Counted from the stretch's first letter, positions 19,498-29,797 are shown. The stretch: DNA of 64,000 nt from CBDBIG01 sp965205845 [NCBI: bacterium] (GCA_965205845.1 CBDBIG010000004.1:372001-436000); one strand, 5' to 3'. Numbers and translations: made by a program. The notes: generated from the letters alone by a model not told the origin.

Positions 19498-19505
19498 TTA
19501 CGGGG
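19398..19505. repeat. Homology block shared with the fhaB 3' region
   Basis: About 105 bp nearly identical to 21722-21828 in the same orientation. It encodes the conserved GGASIASIFIPAGSIKAL junction that precedes the variable toxin domain in both places. It provides the sequence identity needed to swap the downstream tail onto the full-length gene. Homology stops at GTTACGGG on the outer side and near TTTTCTTGCGC on the inner side. Confidence 0.85.
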
Positions 19506-19634
19506 GCTCGCAACTCCTCTTTGGGCGCAAGATAGTGCCCGTGGAAGACTCGATCGAGTTTTAAGCAGGTGCCAATCTTTCTGCCAAAGCGATGGCGCGA
19601 TTAAGATGCTCCTTGGTAATATAAATCGACAGCG
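19506..19634 (-). other. Cassette junction with a short coding remnant
   Basis: Spacer between module 3 and module 4. One minus frame reads LTLSIYITKEHLNRAIALAE and ends RLAPA at a stop, probably the tail of a lost protein. The sequence TCGACAGCGTCAAAC lies just downstream of the module 3 immunity gene (about 19628) and occurs again at about 20302, at the edge of module 3. Module 3 is thus bracketed by a 15-bp direct repeat that may mark its insertion. Confidence 0.5.
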
Positions 19635-20099
19635 TCAAACCTCGTGGGTTTCAGGGCGATATCCCTTTTCAATCCTCTCCAGAAGTAATGGTGCACTGAC
19701 GATCTCATGCATAGAATATCTCTTTTCTTTTTCATTGAGATCACGCCCTAGCATTTCGAATTTTACGCCATCCCAAATCATCCAGTTCACCCTTTTTCCC
19801 TCCTTAGTGTGATCGCATGTCCGAAACATCGGGAAAGATTTGTTGCAAGCAGCCACAGGGGTGTTCGCAATCACAGAAACAAGGTGCCGATTCAACACGG
19901 TCTGGAGGGGAAAAAACGCGTAAAACTGAGGGGGCGCGTTAACAATTTGTGAAAAGTCGCGAAGAAACTTTTCGTGGCAACCCTCAAGTACCCCAAGAAG
20001 ATACCCATATTCATCATGTTTATGGGTGTATTGAGCATATGCCATGCCTTCAGACGTCAGAAATTGAATCACATCACCAATTTTTGCTCTCTTTGCCAT
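19635..20099 (-). CDS. Imm26-like immunity protein (module 3)
   Basis: 154 residues from the ATG at 20099 (MAKRAKIGDVIQFLTSEGMA), chosen for the AAGGA seven bases upstream. It continues YAQYTHKHDEYGYLLGVLEG, FYAFFPLQTVLNRHLVSVIA and VNWMIWDGVKF. The opening (a K-x-GD-V strand, then a gly-tyr strand and a bulky aromatic barrel) is the pattern of Imm26-type immunity proteins of polymorphic toxin systems. The frame is open upstream through the toxin tail because of a probable one-base loss in a 7-A run there. Confidence 0.65.
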   Translation of the reverse strand: MAKRAKIGDVIQFLTSEGMAYAQYTHKHDEYGYLLGVLEGCHEKFLRDFSQIVNAPPQFYAFFPLQTVLNRHLVSVIANTPVAACNKSFPMFRTCDHTKEGKRVNWMIWDGVKFEMLGRDLNEKEKRYSMHEIVSAPLLLERIEKGYRPETHEV

Positions 20100-20310
20100 T
20101 CTAAAATCCTTTATATTTGTTTTTTTGAGAATTTCTGCGCCACGAATTAACGCCTGCTCGTATTTCGTTGGATTGTTAACCGACGAAATTGAATTGATCT
20201 TATTGATCAACGTACCGCCATTCTTACCTAGGCCGTGAAAGTTAATCAGGGTTTGTTCAACAGCACGCGCATCGGCATCAAAAACGGGGTTTAAAGAAAC
20301 TCGACAGCGT
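20100..20310 (-). pseudogene. Displaced toxin C-terminus (module 3)
   Basis: Orphan toxin tail without a start: RVSLNPVFDADARAVEQTLI, then NFHGLGKNGGTLINKINSIS, then PTKYEQALIRGAEILKK. The pattern 'R-AVEQ-LI ... GLGKNGG-L-NKINSI' is common at the C-terminus of CdiA/polymorphic nuclease-type toxins. Here the frame runs into the immunity gene without a stop. With one more A in the run at 20120-20126 it would end KKNKYKGF and stop at a TAG overlapping the region just before the immunity ATG. I think that is the ancestral ending. Confidence 0.65.
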
Positions 20311-20318
20311 CAAACATC

Positions 20319-20681
20319 TTAGGTGTGATCTGCTTCGTATTTAGATAGTTCTTCTTTTAACTGATCACTTAGCATATTTTTTATGCCTTCAAAGGAACTT
20401 TCATCGCGCGATAAATTCTCTAAAAATGAAACAGAAATTACCTCCTTTAGATATTCATCATTTAATGAAAATGCCTTATCAAATAATTTGAATAACTCTG
20501 TCAGGGATGTAGAACTAGGATTTTCGTTGTAAAGCTGTTCGATGAACCTTGTCACATCGCCCATAAAAACATGCCCAAGTAATTCATCATAGTCGCTAAT
20601 ATGTTCATCATAAACTGATTTTAGATCAGGAACACTCTTAGTAAGCGACTCTACAAATGAAGTAATAGCAGTGCCCGTCAT
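20319..20681 (-). CDS. DUF7674-like immunity protein (module 2)
   Basis: 120 acidic residues, helical: MTGTAITSFVESLTKSVPDL, then SDYDELLGHVFMGDVTRFIE, then VISVSFLENLSRDESSFEGI. The 'YDELLxHVFMGDxTRF ... VSFLENL' pattern is what I recall for DUF7674 proteins encoded next to secreted toxins. The start codon overlaps the toxin tail's stop (ATGA), so toxin and immunity are translationally coupled. It should be cytoplasmic and bind its cognate toxin domain. Confidence 0.7.
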   Translation of the reverse strand: MTGTAITSFVESLTKSVPDLKSVYDEHISDYDELLGHVFMGDVTRFIEQLYNENPSSTSLTELFKLFDKAFSLNDEYLKEVISVSFLENLSRDESSFEGIKNMLSDQLKEELSKYEADHT

Positions 20682-20977
20682 CTACTACTACCTCCAAGCG
20701 CGTCCGTTAGGTCATCAAGCATCGACTGAGCTGCTGCACGATCCGAAGCCGATGCATTCGGATTCTTCCTTTTCCATTTGTTTAGTGCATTGATGTATCC
20801 TTGGCCTTTTTGTGCATGAAATTTACCGCCTACAGGCTGACCGGTTATCGTTTCTTGGCGAATCGCGTCAGCCGTACTACCAGTTCCAATTGGCTTATTA
20901 GTGTTTGAACCTTTATAGAGATCTTTGACAAGATTACTTAATTTCGGGTCAGAGACAGTTGGTTTTGGAACTCCTTT
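20678..20977 (-). pseudogene. Displaced toxin C-terminus (module 2)
   Basis: About 99 codons without a start, immediately after a TAA: KGVPKPTVSDPKLSNLVKDL, STADAIRQETITGQPVGGKF, HAQKGQGYINALNKWKRKNP and ASDRAAAQSMLDDLTDALGG. The 'ADAIRQE...G-P-GGKFH-QK' segment is a common ending of polymorphic toxins with a preceding helical linker. The stop TGA overlaps the ATG of the immunity gene. Between 20981 and 21078 short minus frames (for example LVELTSGDWERNKYCC) may be leftovers of other cassettes. Confidence 0.7.
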
Positions 20978-21078
20978 TTACCTTCTTCCTGATAGGTTGT
21001 GAGCAACAATACTTGTTGCGCTCCCAATCTCCACTAGTTAACTCAACGAGTTTTTGAATATGAAACCGCTTATCTATT

Positions 21079-21420
21079 CTACCGCTTCAAAACAGGCCAA
21101 GTAATCCCATCCTTGATTTTTTTGAACCAAACATCCCTTATGTATGGATCATGAAGCCGTTCAAATTCTTTGACAACAGCCATCAATCTTTCCCCGATAT
21201 CAATATCATAAATAAAAACGGCTTTAGATAAAACACCTTGTAATTCTAAAAGTTGGTCAAATTTACTTTCTGCCTCGGACAGAGAAGCTCCCTCTATCTC
21301 TCTAATTATCTGACCACAGGCTGTTTCAAATGCAGGTAGGCATCTCCTGATTTTTTTAGTTGCCTTATCATATTCATCTAGCCCATCACGTAAGATATCC
21401 GTCAATGCATCTACATCCAT
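21079..21420 (-). CDS. Candidate immunity protein for the fhaB-borne toxin (module 1)
   Basis: 113 residues, helical and acidic: MDVDALTDILRDGLDEYDKA, TKKIRRCLPAFETACGQIIR and EFERLHDPYIRDVWFKKIKD. The start at 21420 is chosen because AAGGGG sits six bases upstream; a TTG at 21435 and an ATG at 21426 are alternatives. It begins 11 bp after the stop of fhaB, the place where the cognate immunity gene is expected. No family recognised; the role is inferred from position. Confidence 0.6.
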   Translation of the reverse strand: MDVDALTDILRDGLDEYDKATKKIRRCLPAFETACGQIIREIEGASLSEAESKFDQLLELQGVLSKAVFIYDIDIGERLMAVVKEFERLHDPYIRDVWFKKIKDGITWPVLKR

Positions 21421-21431
21421 AGCCATCCCCT

Positions 21432-24400
21432 TCAACGTACTAGTTGCAAATGGCCTACTTGGCCGGTTGTTGGATTGTAGATCATCTCCAATCCACCTCC
21501 CTCATACCTAAAAAATCCAGGCGCGCCTTGGGGATCAGGCGTTATTTTCGGATTGCTATTGAGTACTTCTCTGGCCTGAAGAAATGGAGCAGGTCGACCA
21601 TTGTCGTATAGATATTGATAGTACCGTTCACTGAACTTGAAGCCATCTGCCGAATAAAACTCTCCATCAAAATTAATAGGTCGGCCACCAGTTGTTATGT
21701 TAGGTCTATCAGGCCCATCCGGTAGATTCTTTGCGCTTTTCAGCTGCTTGAGGGCTTTGATTGAGCCAGCCGGTATAAAGATGGAGGCAATGCTTGCTCC
21801 ACCCTTGATCTGGTTACGGGTATGCTCCGGAATTTCATTCCAGCGTCTTGAAACCTCATTTCCGGTTGCGTCATCCACATAGGTGACGGTTGCATCAATG
21901 GCGTTTCCGGTGGCTTCAAGAACACCGAGTACAGCAGCCGTTTGATCGGGATATTTGGTTGCAGACCATTCTACCGCCGTACTTGCGCCAGCTGCAACAG
22001 CTTGACTAAGGGGATCATCACCCGATCCGATAACAGCAAGTCCTTCAAGTGGATTACCATCCCCTGAATGAGTCGTATAACTGGCAACGATGACGGCGAG
22101 AACGCCGATGCATATCCCCCCGCATAACGCATTGTTCTCAGCTGCATTTCCACCGGTGAGAGCGGCAGTATCCACATCACCGCCAGCAACCGCAACCGCA
22201 AAACCACTCACCAGACGGGCAACATCAACACCGGCATCTTGATATGTGTTCAACTCCTGTATAAGTTGTTCTTCAGAAACTTCACCCGAGCGAGCATCCC
22301 CCACGCGTTTTTCCAGCCAGTTCGCCAAACGCGCCTTGGTGATCAGGCCAACTGTCTCGCCAACCACGCCACCCGCTGCCCCGGAGCCACAATCACCCGA
22401 AGCCGCTGCACCAACCACACATCCAAGTGCAGCATGGGCAATCAACTGACCTGCCGTATTGAGATTGCCATCATCAACAGCAATGCTGATCTCCTGTGCG
22501 GCATTTTCACCGATGACGGATGCTGCTTCCATTCTAAGGGCGGAGATGAGATTTTCATCCAGCTTCCCGTCCTGTATGGCTGTAGAAACCCCTGCATTGA
22601 CGCTGGTGCGGATCAGACCGCGCTGGATATCTTGTACTACGCGATCTGCCAGCGGAGCCGTTTTGGGAAGGTCGGCGCCAGTTCCTGAAACATCGCTGAT
22701 ATGCGCTGTTAATCCAGCAGCCACCATGGCCGTTGCCAAAGAACGAAGGGAAGCTGATGACCCGAGTGTTTCGAGAGTGGCACCAAGATTGCCCTGATTA
22801 TTGATAAGGGCAATCGTTGCCTGTTTGGAAAGTGAGCTCAGCCCCGCCTGAAGCGCAGCTTGCATGGCACCATTTGCGGCAAAACCCATTCCTGTCGCAA
22901 GATTTGCGGACAGGGCCGAGAGCGCTCCTCCACTGACCGCACCAACCACAAGGCATACAAAGGCAGCTCCGGCTTCTGTCAGTCCTTGAGTTTCATAGTC
23001 CCAACTGTCGAAACGTGCCTGAACATCAACCCAGTCCACGCGTGAATCATTTTGGAGTTGGCCGATCCACTCCAATCCGGGTGACTTGGCAAGCTGGTCA
23101 ATCGAGGCGTTCAGGTCACCGGTCTTTTGATACTCAACAACAATACCTTCACCTGCATTGATCTTGAGACCACCGCCTGCTTCGATTTCAACATGCTTAA
23201 TGGTTTCCTTGACATGCCCCTTGCCGCTTTCATTCCACCAGAAGGTATCTTCTTCACGCAGTTCATCTCGTTCAAATTCAGAATCAGTTTCTGTAAGAAG
23301 CGCTACCTTGCCCTCTTCGGCGGAGAGGGTAGTCTCTTCCTCGCTGGCAAGTCTGGAAGCTTTTACTGTAACATCTCCCTTTTTGGAGGTGATGTTTAAG
23401 GCGCCGCCTGCCTCAATGTCTGACCCTTTGGTTTTTGTTGAAGCGGATTGTCTGCGAATATTGGTTTCTGTTCCAAAAAGGCCACCTGTCTTGATATCAA
23501 GTTTTAGGTCTTTGGATTCATAATCCTGAACAGCAACAATATTCACATCACCGGTTGCAGTGATGTTTGTGTCTTCGCCGGAAGAGGTTTCCACACCTTT
23601 CAACGTTATATCACCGCCGGAATTGATGCTGAGTTCTTCACCAGCATTAATGCCAGCCAGTTGATTGGTGAGGGATGTTTCGCGATTATACCCACCTTTG
23701 ATTTCGTCATGGGCAAGACGTTCAATTTCAAGTGCAGAGATTTCAACCGCTTCACCAGCGTCCAGTGTAGTCGAGCCGCCTGAGCCAAACAGCCCACCCG
23801 TCGAAGCAATGCTTTCTTCTGCTTCCAGCAACAAATCACCTCGCGCCTGAATGCGGGCAATTTGTTGATTGCGGTCCGTAAACCCATTGTTACGCTGATC
23901 GCGGGTTTTAGCGGTATCGTTCAGGATATCCTTCGCCTTGATCGTAACGTTATCACCGACAATCGTGCCGGAAATGTTGGCAAACAGCTTGCCACCGTTA
24001 ATCACGACATCAGCATTGGCAAACAGCCCGCCACCCCGATTGAGCATAGCGTCATTGGCTGTAACGTTCAGACCATTACTGCCTGTAATGTCTCCCGAGT
24101 TGATCAGTGCGGCAACTTGTACACCGGCTTGTCCGGCCTTGATTTGCGCACTTGCAAGATTGACATTATCCAATGTGGATGAGGCAAGATAAACGCGTGG
24201 CACCAGAACGGATTTCCCGCGAACAACACGCTCTTCAAGCCATGTAATGTCCTGTGTCAGCCGCGCAACCTGCTCAGGCGTCAAGGAAACACCAAATGTA
24301 AGCCCAAGGCTTTGCTGGGCATCAATGGCGTTTTCGTAAAGGGCTTGAACAAGACCGCGAGCATCTGTGGTTTTCCCGATATATCTCTGCCCGGTCAGCT

Positions 24401-27400
24401 CAAAAACCTGGTCAAGGATAAGTCGTGTTTCGATCTAAGCATCACCGAAGCGGCGGTGATTTTGGTCAGGGTTGTATCCACCGACCTTTCTCAGAAAAAA
24501 ATCTGACCCCAAAAATTCGTTCGGATCAATAAACTTGGATCGAGTTTCGACCAGAAATGGGGAATTCGGCTCTTGGGCCTCACCAAAGAGCGCACTGCGT
24601 CCAAGCAGGGCATTAATGCTGACATTAAGTTCGCTAAGATTTACAAGACTTCCGGGGCCGCTTCCGCCCGTAACATTGGCAGAATTGAGTGCACGACCAC
24701 CCGAAGAAAGACCGATCTGTCCGGCACTTCCACGCACAGCATTGTTGTTCAGATAACCGCTTACATTAGCATTCAATGTAGCGCCAGCTTCAATAGATGC
24801 AAACGTTGAATCATAGGTTGAAGAGGTCGCGTTATGGCTGGTGGTTGTCCAGTAGCGGGTTTTTCTTTTGAAACATCTGCCAAAGCGAAAAGAACAATAT
24901 CTCTGCCAATGCTGGGTGACGGCTTTTGTATCAATGGTTTCGATCAAATCGCGACCGGTGTTATTCACCGTGTTCGCGGTGATTGTAATATGTCCGTTTG
25001 CCGCGATCTGGCTGTGGTTGTTATTGAGTGTATTGGCATCAACAATGATATTCCCGCCAGCCAACAGTTTGGATGTTGCGGAACTTTGGTTCAAAGTTTC
25101 ACGGGTTGTAACCACAGTCGTGGTCGTACTGCCCGAAGTAGACGTTTGTGTTGAAGAGGTGGCGCCAAATGTGAGATTGGTTCGTTCATTGTCGATCGTA
25201 TTGGCTGCCAATGTCAGATTGCCCGAAATGGCTTCTAGATTGCCGGATGAATTCTTGATTGACGTTGCACGGGCAGCGCTTAGCCCCCTGATGGACAGAT
25301 GGGTTTCCGCAAGAATATCAGCATTGGTGTTGGTCAGGTTTCCATCAAGTTTGTAGACTGCCGAAGTCCCGGAATAAAACACGCCAGTGTTCGTGAGATC
25401 ACCGGAAAGCTCAGCCAATACATTACCATCTACCGACCCAATTTCTCCCGCATTCGTTAAGAGAGTGGCTTGAATGGTCAAGCTCTCCGCGCCGTTGATC
25501 AGCGCTGTATTTTGTGAGTTAGACAAGGTGCCCAAACGACCGCCAGAACGGCCAGTAATCACCAGTGCTTTTTCGCTGATAATCGAGCCGGAATTGGTAA
25601 CGTTACCATCAAGCTTGATGGTGCCTGTTGTCTTTGCCTCTATCGTGCCGGAAGTTGATTACGTTGCCGGTCACATCAATGTCTAGCCCGGCAGTACGGG
25701 ATTTCAAAACAGCGGCATTATCGAGAGACGCAACAGAATAGCTCCCCGAACCACTGATGGTTGAGCCGCCTGCATTATTGTTCAATGCAATACCGTGGGT
25801 GCTGTTAAGCCCCTTGATCGTCAAGGCATTTGTGACATCCAGCTTGCCGCTGTTCGTAAGAATTCCATCGACATTCAAACGGGCACTTGCCCCTACAAGT
25901 TCGCCTGTATTGTCCAAATTCCCATTCGTATTGACAGTCAGTTCTGAGCCCTGTGCGGCAACCTTTCCAGCATTGTTGAGCGATGCGACATTGAACGCTA
26001 CTCCCTCGTTACCGGCAATCCTCCCTGTTCCGGTATTGGTCGAAATACCTGACGAAGTAATATTTACGGCTTTTGCAGAAAACAGGTCTCCCTCGTTTCG
26101 AAGGATTGTTGCCGCGCTGAGAACCGTTCCGCCATCACCAGCAATTTTCCCTGAATTAACAACGCTTGTGCTTGTGCTGCGTAGCGTTATCAACCCTTTA
26201 GAATTCAGGCTCGTGTTGGTTGTGATATCATTGGCTTCAACTAGAAGCTTTCCTACCGCTGAATACAAACCACCAGTGAGGTTAAGCGATGAGGATGATT
26301 TCAGGTCCAGAGCGCCCAAAGCCGTAATACGGGCATTTTGAGCAGAAACATGATCGGTATTGAGGGCTATTCCCCCCAAGGATCGTAAAACGTCCGTATG
26401 GTCATCAACTGCACGGTCCAGATTTATCGTAGACGCGGTGACAGTTAATCCATCTCCTGCTGCAAGTTGACCGTTGCCTGCATTCAGTCGATTTGCTGCA
26501 ACTGTTAGATTGCCGACATTGCTTTGCGTACCCTCCTCGCTTGTACCGGTTGCAACAAGTGCTGAATCTCCCAACGAAACCACATCGGCTTTCAGAGAAA
26601 TATCACCCGTTGAGGCAAGCAGCGTATTATCATCAAGGTTGACCGCACTTTTTCCTTCCAAAACGATTGCTTCATCAGAGAACAAAGTCCGCTGAACTTG
26701 AATAGATTTGGTTTGAGAAGTTGCCCGAACGGCTCTCTTGGCACGTACATTCCCAAGCACCAGCTTGCCATCAGCTGTCATGGTCATGCCATGGGCATTT
26801 GCAGCCATTTGCCCTTGTGTATTGACACCTGCACCAAGATCTGTCGAAACAATCTTGATCCGGCCTGCATACATGCCGCCTAACAATGAGGAGTCAATCG
26901 CCACGCCGGGTTCGTTGCCGTCAGACGCAAGAGGCGTGATCAAACCTGTTTGATAAGCATAGCTATTCCGCCCCGCAACCAAATTAAGATCACCCAGAAC
27001 CTTTACAGGACCTCCGATACTAATCTTGCGGGAAACCAATTCAAACGCATTTACGCTATCAAGATTGGCGCCATTCAGACCGATGTTGATATCACCCTTT
27101 TCAACCAACAAGCTCTTTAACGACCCATTCCTGTTCAGTTCAGGGCGACCAGTAGAAAGCGTAACCCTTGGCGTATTCACAAAACCACAGCCATTACAGG
27201 TTACGCCGTTGGGGTTCGCAACGATAACATCTGCACGACCGCCATGAACCTCAAGGGCTCCTTCCAAAAGCGACCGATTGGAGCTGATCACCTCGTTCAA
27301 TATGACTGTTGCAGGTCCCGAAGAACTTAAATTAGGGTTACCTTGAACCAGCCCTCCCAGTTGTGAGCGTTGCAAGTTTTGATTGGAATTGTTTAAAATC

Positions 27401-27681
27401 GTGCCCGGTTGCCCAACATTGAACTGATCGTACTTATTATGCGAAAGCCCGGACGCATTGGGGGCAACGATATTGACGAGGGGTACACCATTATCAGCGG
27501 TTCCAACTCCCGGTTGGTTTGTCGCCGCTGCATTCTGGGCAGCTGTAATTTTTGCTGCCTGCAAGATCAATGGCTCGAAGGTAAGGAGGAAACACAACAG
27601 ATATGACACGACCTGACGCATCAGGCATCTCATTTTGTTGGAGAAATATTGCGAATTCCTGCGTTTCCTGTTTTTGGCCAT
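21432..27681 (-). pseudogene. Filamentous hemagglutinin / CdiA-type TpsA exoprotein, broken by one frameshift and one amber codon
   Basis: Large surface/secreted effector of a two-partner system, about 2080 codons. N-terminus: an extended signal region (MAKNRKRRNSQYF, then LLCFLLTFEPLILQAAKIT), then the TPS carbohydrate-dependent-hemagglutination domain (NLVQGNP-like LGGLVQGNPNLSSSGPATVI, VANPNGVTCNGCGFVNTPR). A long stretch of FHA repeats follows, then a pretoxin region (DITWLEERVV, GGNAAENNALCGG) and a C-terminal toxin module (FYSADGFKFSERYYQYLYDN ... FFRYEGGGLEMIYNP). One extra base near 25652 breaks the frame. A TAG at 24435-24437 stands where the family has an aromatic residue (RFGDA-x-IETRLILDQ). 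Repairing both restores one reading frame. Either the locus is decaying or these are errors. Confidence 0.88.
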
Positions 27682-28013
27682 GTGATCCATCCATGTGTTT
27701 TACGCTGATACCAGCGAAGAATGTCTATAATTTACTTACCATTAAAAAGAGTAACTGCCCAGCCTGTTTAAACCCGCATATCCCAAGTAGCTGCACTCTG
27801 GGCAGTTGTAATTTCTGCTGCCTGCAAGAGCAATGGCCCGAAGGTAAGGAGAAAGCACAGCAGATATGACACGGCCTGACGCATCAGGCATCTCATTTTG
27901 TTGGAGAAATATTGCGAATTCCTGCGTTTCTTGTTTTTGGCCATGTGATCCTTCCATGTGTTTTACGCTGATACCAGCGAAGAATGTCTATAATTTACTT
28001 ACCATTAAAAAGA
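27527..28013. repeat. 224-bp direct duplication of the fhaC-fhaB junction
   Basis: 27527-27750 and 27790-28013 are close direct copies (period 263 bp, about 40 bp between). Each contains the start codon, the extended signal-peptide region and the upstream leader of fhaB. The distal copy ends in the last codons of fhaC, so the duplicated segment was the original fhaC-fhaB junction. The copies differ by about a dozen substitutions, so the event is not very recent. Confidence 0.9.
27768..27944 (-). pseudogene. Decoy fhaB start: truncated signal-peptide ORF
   Basis: 58 codons from the duplicated junction: MAKNKKRRNSQYFSNKMRCL, then LLCFLLTFGPLLLQAAEITT, ending at a TAA after AATWDMRV. It reproduces the first ~50 residues of fhaB and then stops. 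It lies between fhaC and fhaB in the same direction. If translated it would yield a free signal peptide plus a few residues. Differences from the true fhaB start are mostly conservative, so the reading frame may have been under selection for a while. Confidence 0.75.
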
Positions 28014-29786
28014 AAGATTTGCCCTCGCATAAACCAATCCCGACTCAGCAACTGCCGCATCCAGATTATCAGGCGATGCGACAATATCCGACCAAGCCAC
28101 ATCAAAACTGATCCTGCCACCCCGACTACGCAAACCGATCGTGGCACCGGTCAGATTTCCACCATCAATCCCAAAGCCGTCTTGTTTAAACACATGGCCA
28201 AAGTCGAGGGCTGCATAGGTTTCCAATGTTCCAAATGCCTTTGTAAATTGTTGGCTTTTTGATTGCGGCAACTGGAATGCAAATTCATTGCGCGTTATGA
28301 TACCGCGATTTCCAAACACAACAGATTCCCGCAATCCTCGAACCGTTGAATACCCTCCATAAGCGACCTGCTCTGAGGCAAACAGAAGGTCTGGCGTGTA
28401 TTGCCCGCTTATCTGACCATTATAGGTCGCAGTTAGATCACCCAGTTTGAAGAGCTTGAAATAACTGATGAAACCATTCACACTTTTGAACTGCCCCTTC
28501 GGCGAACCAACAGGGGCAGTATCATCATCAAAGGCACCCCAAATATCCAGACCCTGATTATAACTGGCAGACACGACCAGCTGACCATTCCATAGTTGCC
28601 GGGAATGGACGATCTCTAAAGTAGCTCTGGACAAGTCGCGGCTGGATACGTCTACTTGGTTGCCCAAAATAAAATTCTTGGCTCGTTCCCATTTGAGCTT
28701 ACTGGGAAACGATGTGATTGAGGTTTGATCTCGATGAAGAACGCGCGAGATGCTCGCATTTATGGATTGTGAAAGACCAGAGGTATCAATATCTGAAACA
28801 GCCCCGGGAATTTGCGAATTGTATTCACTCCGGCTAGCGTCTACAGCGAACGTCCAGTATCCATAGGGAACAGAAAAACTTCCCGTATAGGTGTCGCTGC
28901 TTGGAACATCATCAAAATAGAGAAGATGGCGGTCCATTGAGCGCTGGTATCTGAAATTCCACTGATCATTTAGTTGCAGGATATCTTCAAATCCCAAATC
29001 GATCCTTGACTGGTATTCACCAGTTGATGAGGAACCCAAATTGTCAAAACCCACGGTTCCATACCAAGTTTTAGATTTGTTTCGTAAAACCTGCAAAACC
29101 GAGGAACCCGGTTTTTGACCAGCTTCCAGTTCAATTTTTGCATTGTTTGAGCGCAGACGATTCAGTTGATCAAGCCCCTGTTCAATGTCGCGCAGATTAA
29201 CGGGTTTGCCAACCAAGTTGGGAAATGCCGTATTGATCTGACTTTTGTGTGCGTCTGGTTCACCGTCCAGCACAATAGATTCCAAACGCCCCTCAACAAC
29301 TACGATCTCAAGAGAACCATCAGCCAAATCCTGCTCTGGCAGAAATGCACGCGAGGTAATGTAGCCCTTCTCCACATATAGAAAGGTCAACTGTTTGAGA
29401 ATGTTGTTAAGATCGGAAAGCCCCAGACACTTTCCCTCAAACTCGGAGATAACCTCATTGACTGCACGAATTTGCAGCAATGTAATACCCGTCGCAGAAA
29501 CCGTGTTAATCTGAATACAAGCCTCATCGGGTGATGCAACGTCCCTTTGTGGGGGAGTAACATCAGCCCCACCGGGCGGCTGGTTATTAAGCCTATTACG
29601 CTCTCGCTGACTTTGACGTTCATCTGCCGTACGATCCCGCTCAATTTGATCAGCTTGTCTTACGGCATTATCGGCAGCACTTTGTGCCTGAGCCTTATCG
29701 TGCATGTTCGGAAAAAACAAGATTGCAGTTAAAAAAAACGGCAACAATGATTTGAAAAGAACGTTACGCAGCACGATGGCAATCAC
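28005..29786 (-). CDS. TpsB outer-membrane transporter (FhaC/ShlB/HecB family)
   Basis: Outer-membrane beta-barrel that exports the FhaB/CdiA-type protein from the periplasm. 593 residues. A signal peptide (LLPFFLTAILFFPNMHDKAQA) is followed by an Arg/Gln-rich linker and POTRA domains (CIQINTVSATGITLL ... GKCLGLSDLNNIL ... YVEKGYITSRAFLPEQDL, then GSLEIVVVEGRLESI). The 16-strand barrel region starts near TWYGTVGFDNLGSSSTGEYQ and holds the conserved VRGL motif (YGGYSTVRGLRES). It ends with an aromatic residue (ARANLSF), as outer-membrane barrels do. It lies 11 bp downstream of the ialB-like gene and directly upstream of fhaB. It appears intact although its substrate gene is broken. Confidence 0.93.
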   Translation of the reverse strand: MIAIVLRNVLFKSLLPFFLTAILFFPNMHDKAQAQSAADNAVRQADQIERDRTADERQSQRERNRLNNQPPGGADVTPPQRDVASPDEACIQINTVSATGITLLQIRAVNEVISEFEGKCLGLSDLNNILKQLTFLYVEKGYITSRAFLPEQDLADGSLEIVVVEGRLESIVLDGEPDAHKSQINTAFPNLVGKPVNLRDIEQGLDQLNRLRSNNAKIELEAGQKPGSSVLQVLRNKSKTWYGTVGFDNLGSSSTGEYQSRIDLGFEDILQLNDQWNFRYQRSMDRHLLYFDDVPSSDTYTGSFSVPYGYWTFAVDASRSEYNSQIPGAVSDIDTSGLSQSINASISRVLHRDQTSITSFPSKLKWERAKNFILGNQVDVSSRDLSRATLEIVHSRQLWNGQLVVSASYNQGLDIWGAFDDDTAPVGSPKGQFKSVNGFISYFKLFKLGDLTATYNGQISGQYTPDLLFASEQVAYGGYSTVRGLRESVVFGNRGIITRNEFAFQLPQSKSQQFTKAFGTLETYAALDFGHVFKQDGFGIDGGNLTGATIGLRSRGGRISFDVAWSDIVASPDNLDAAVAESGLVYARANLSF

Positions 29787-29797
29787 TCGGATACATT

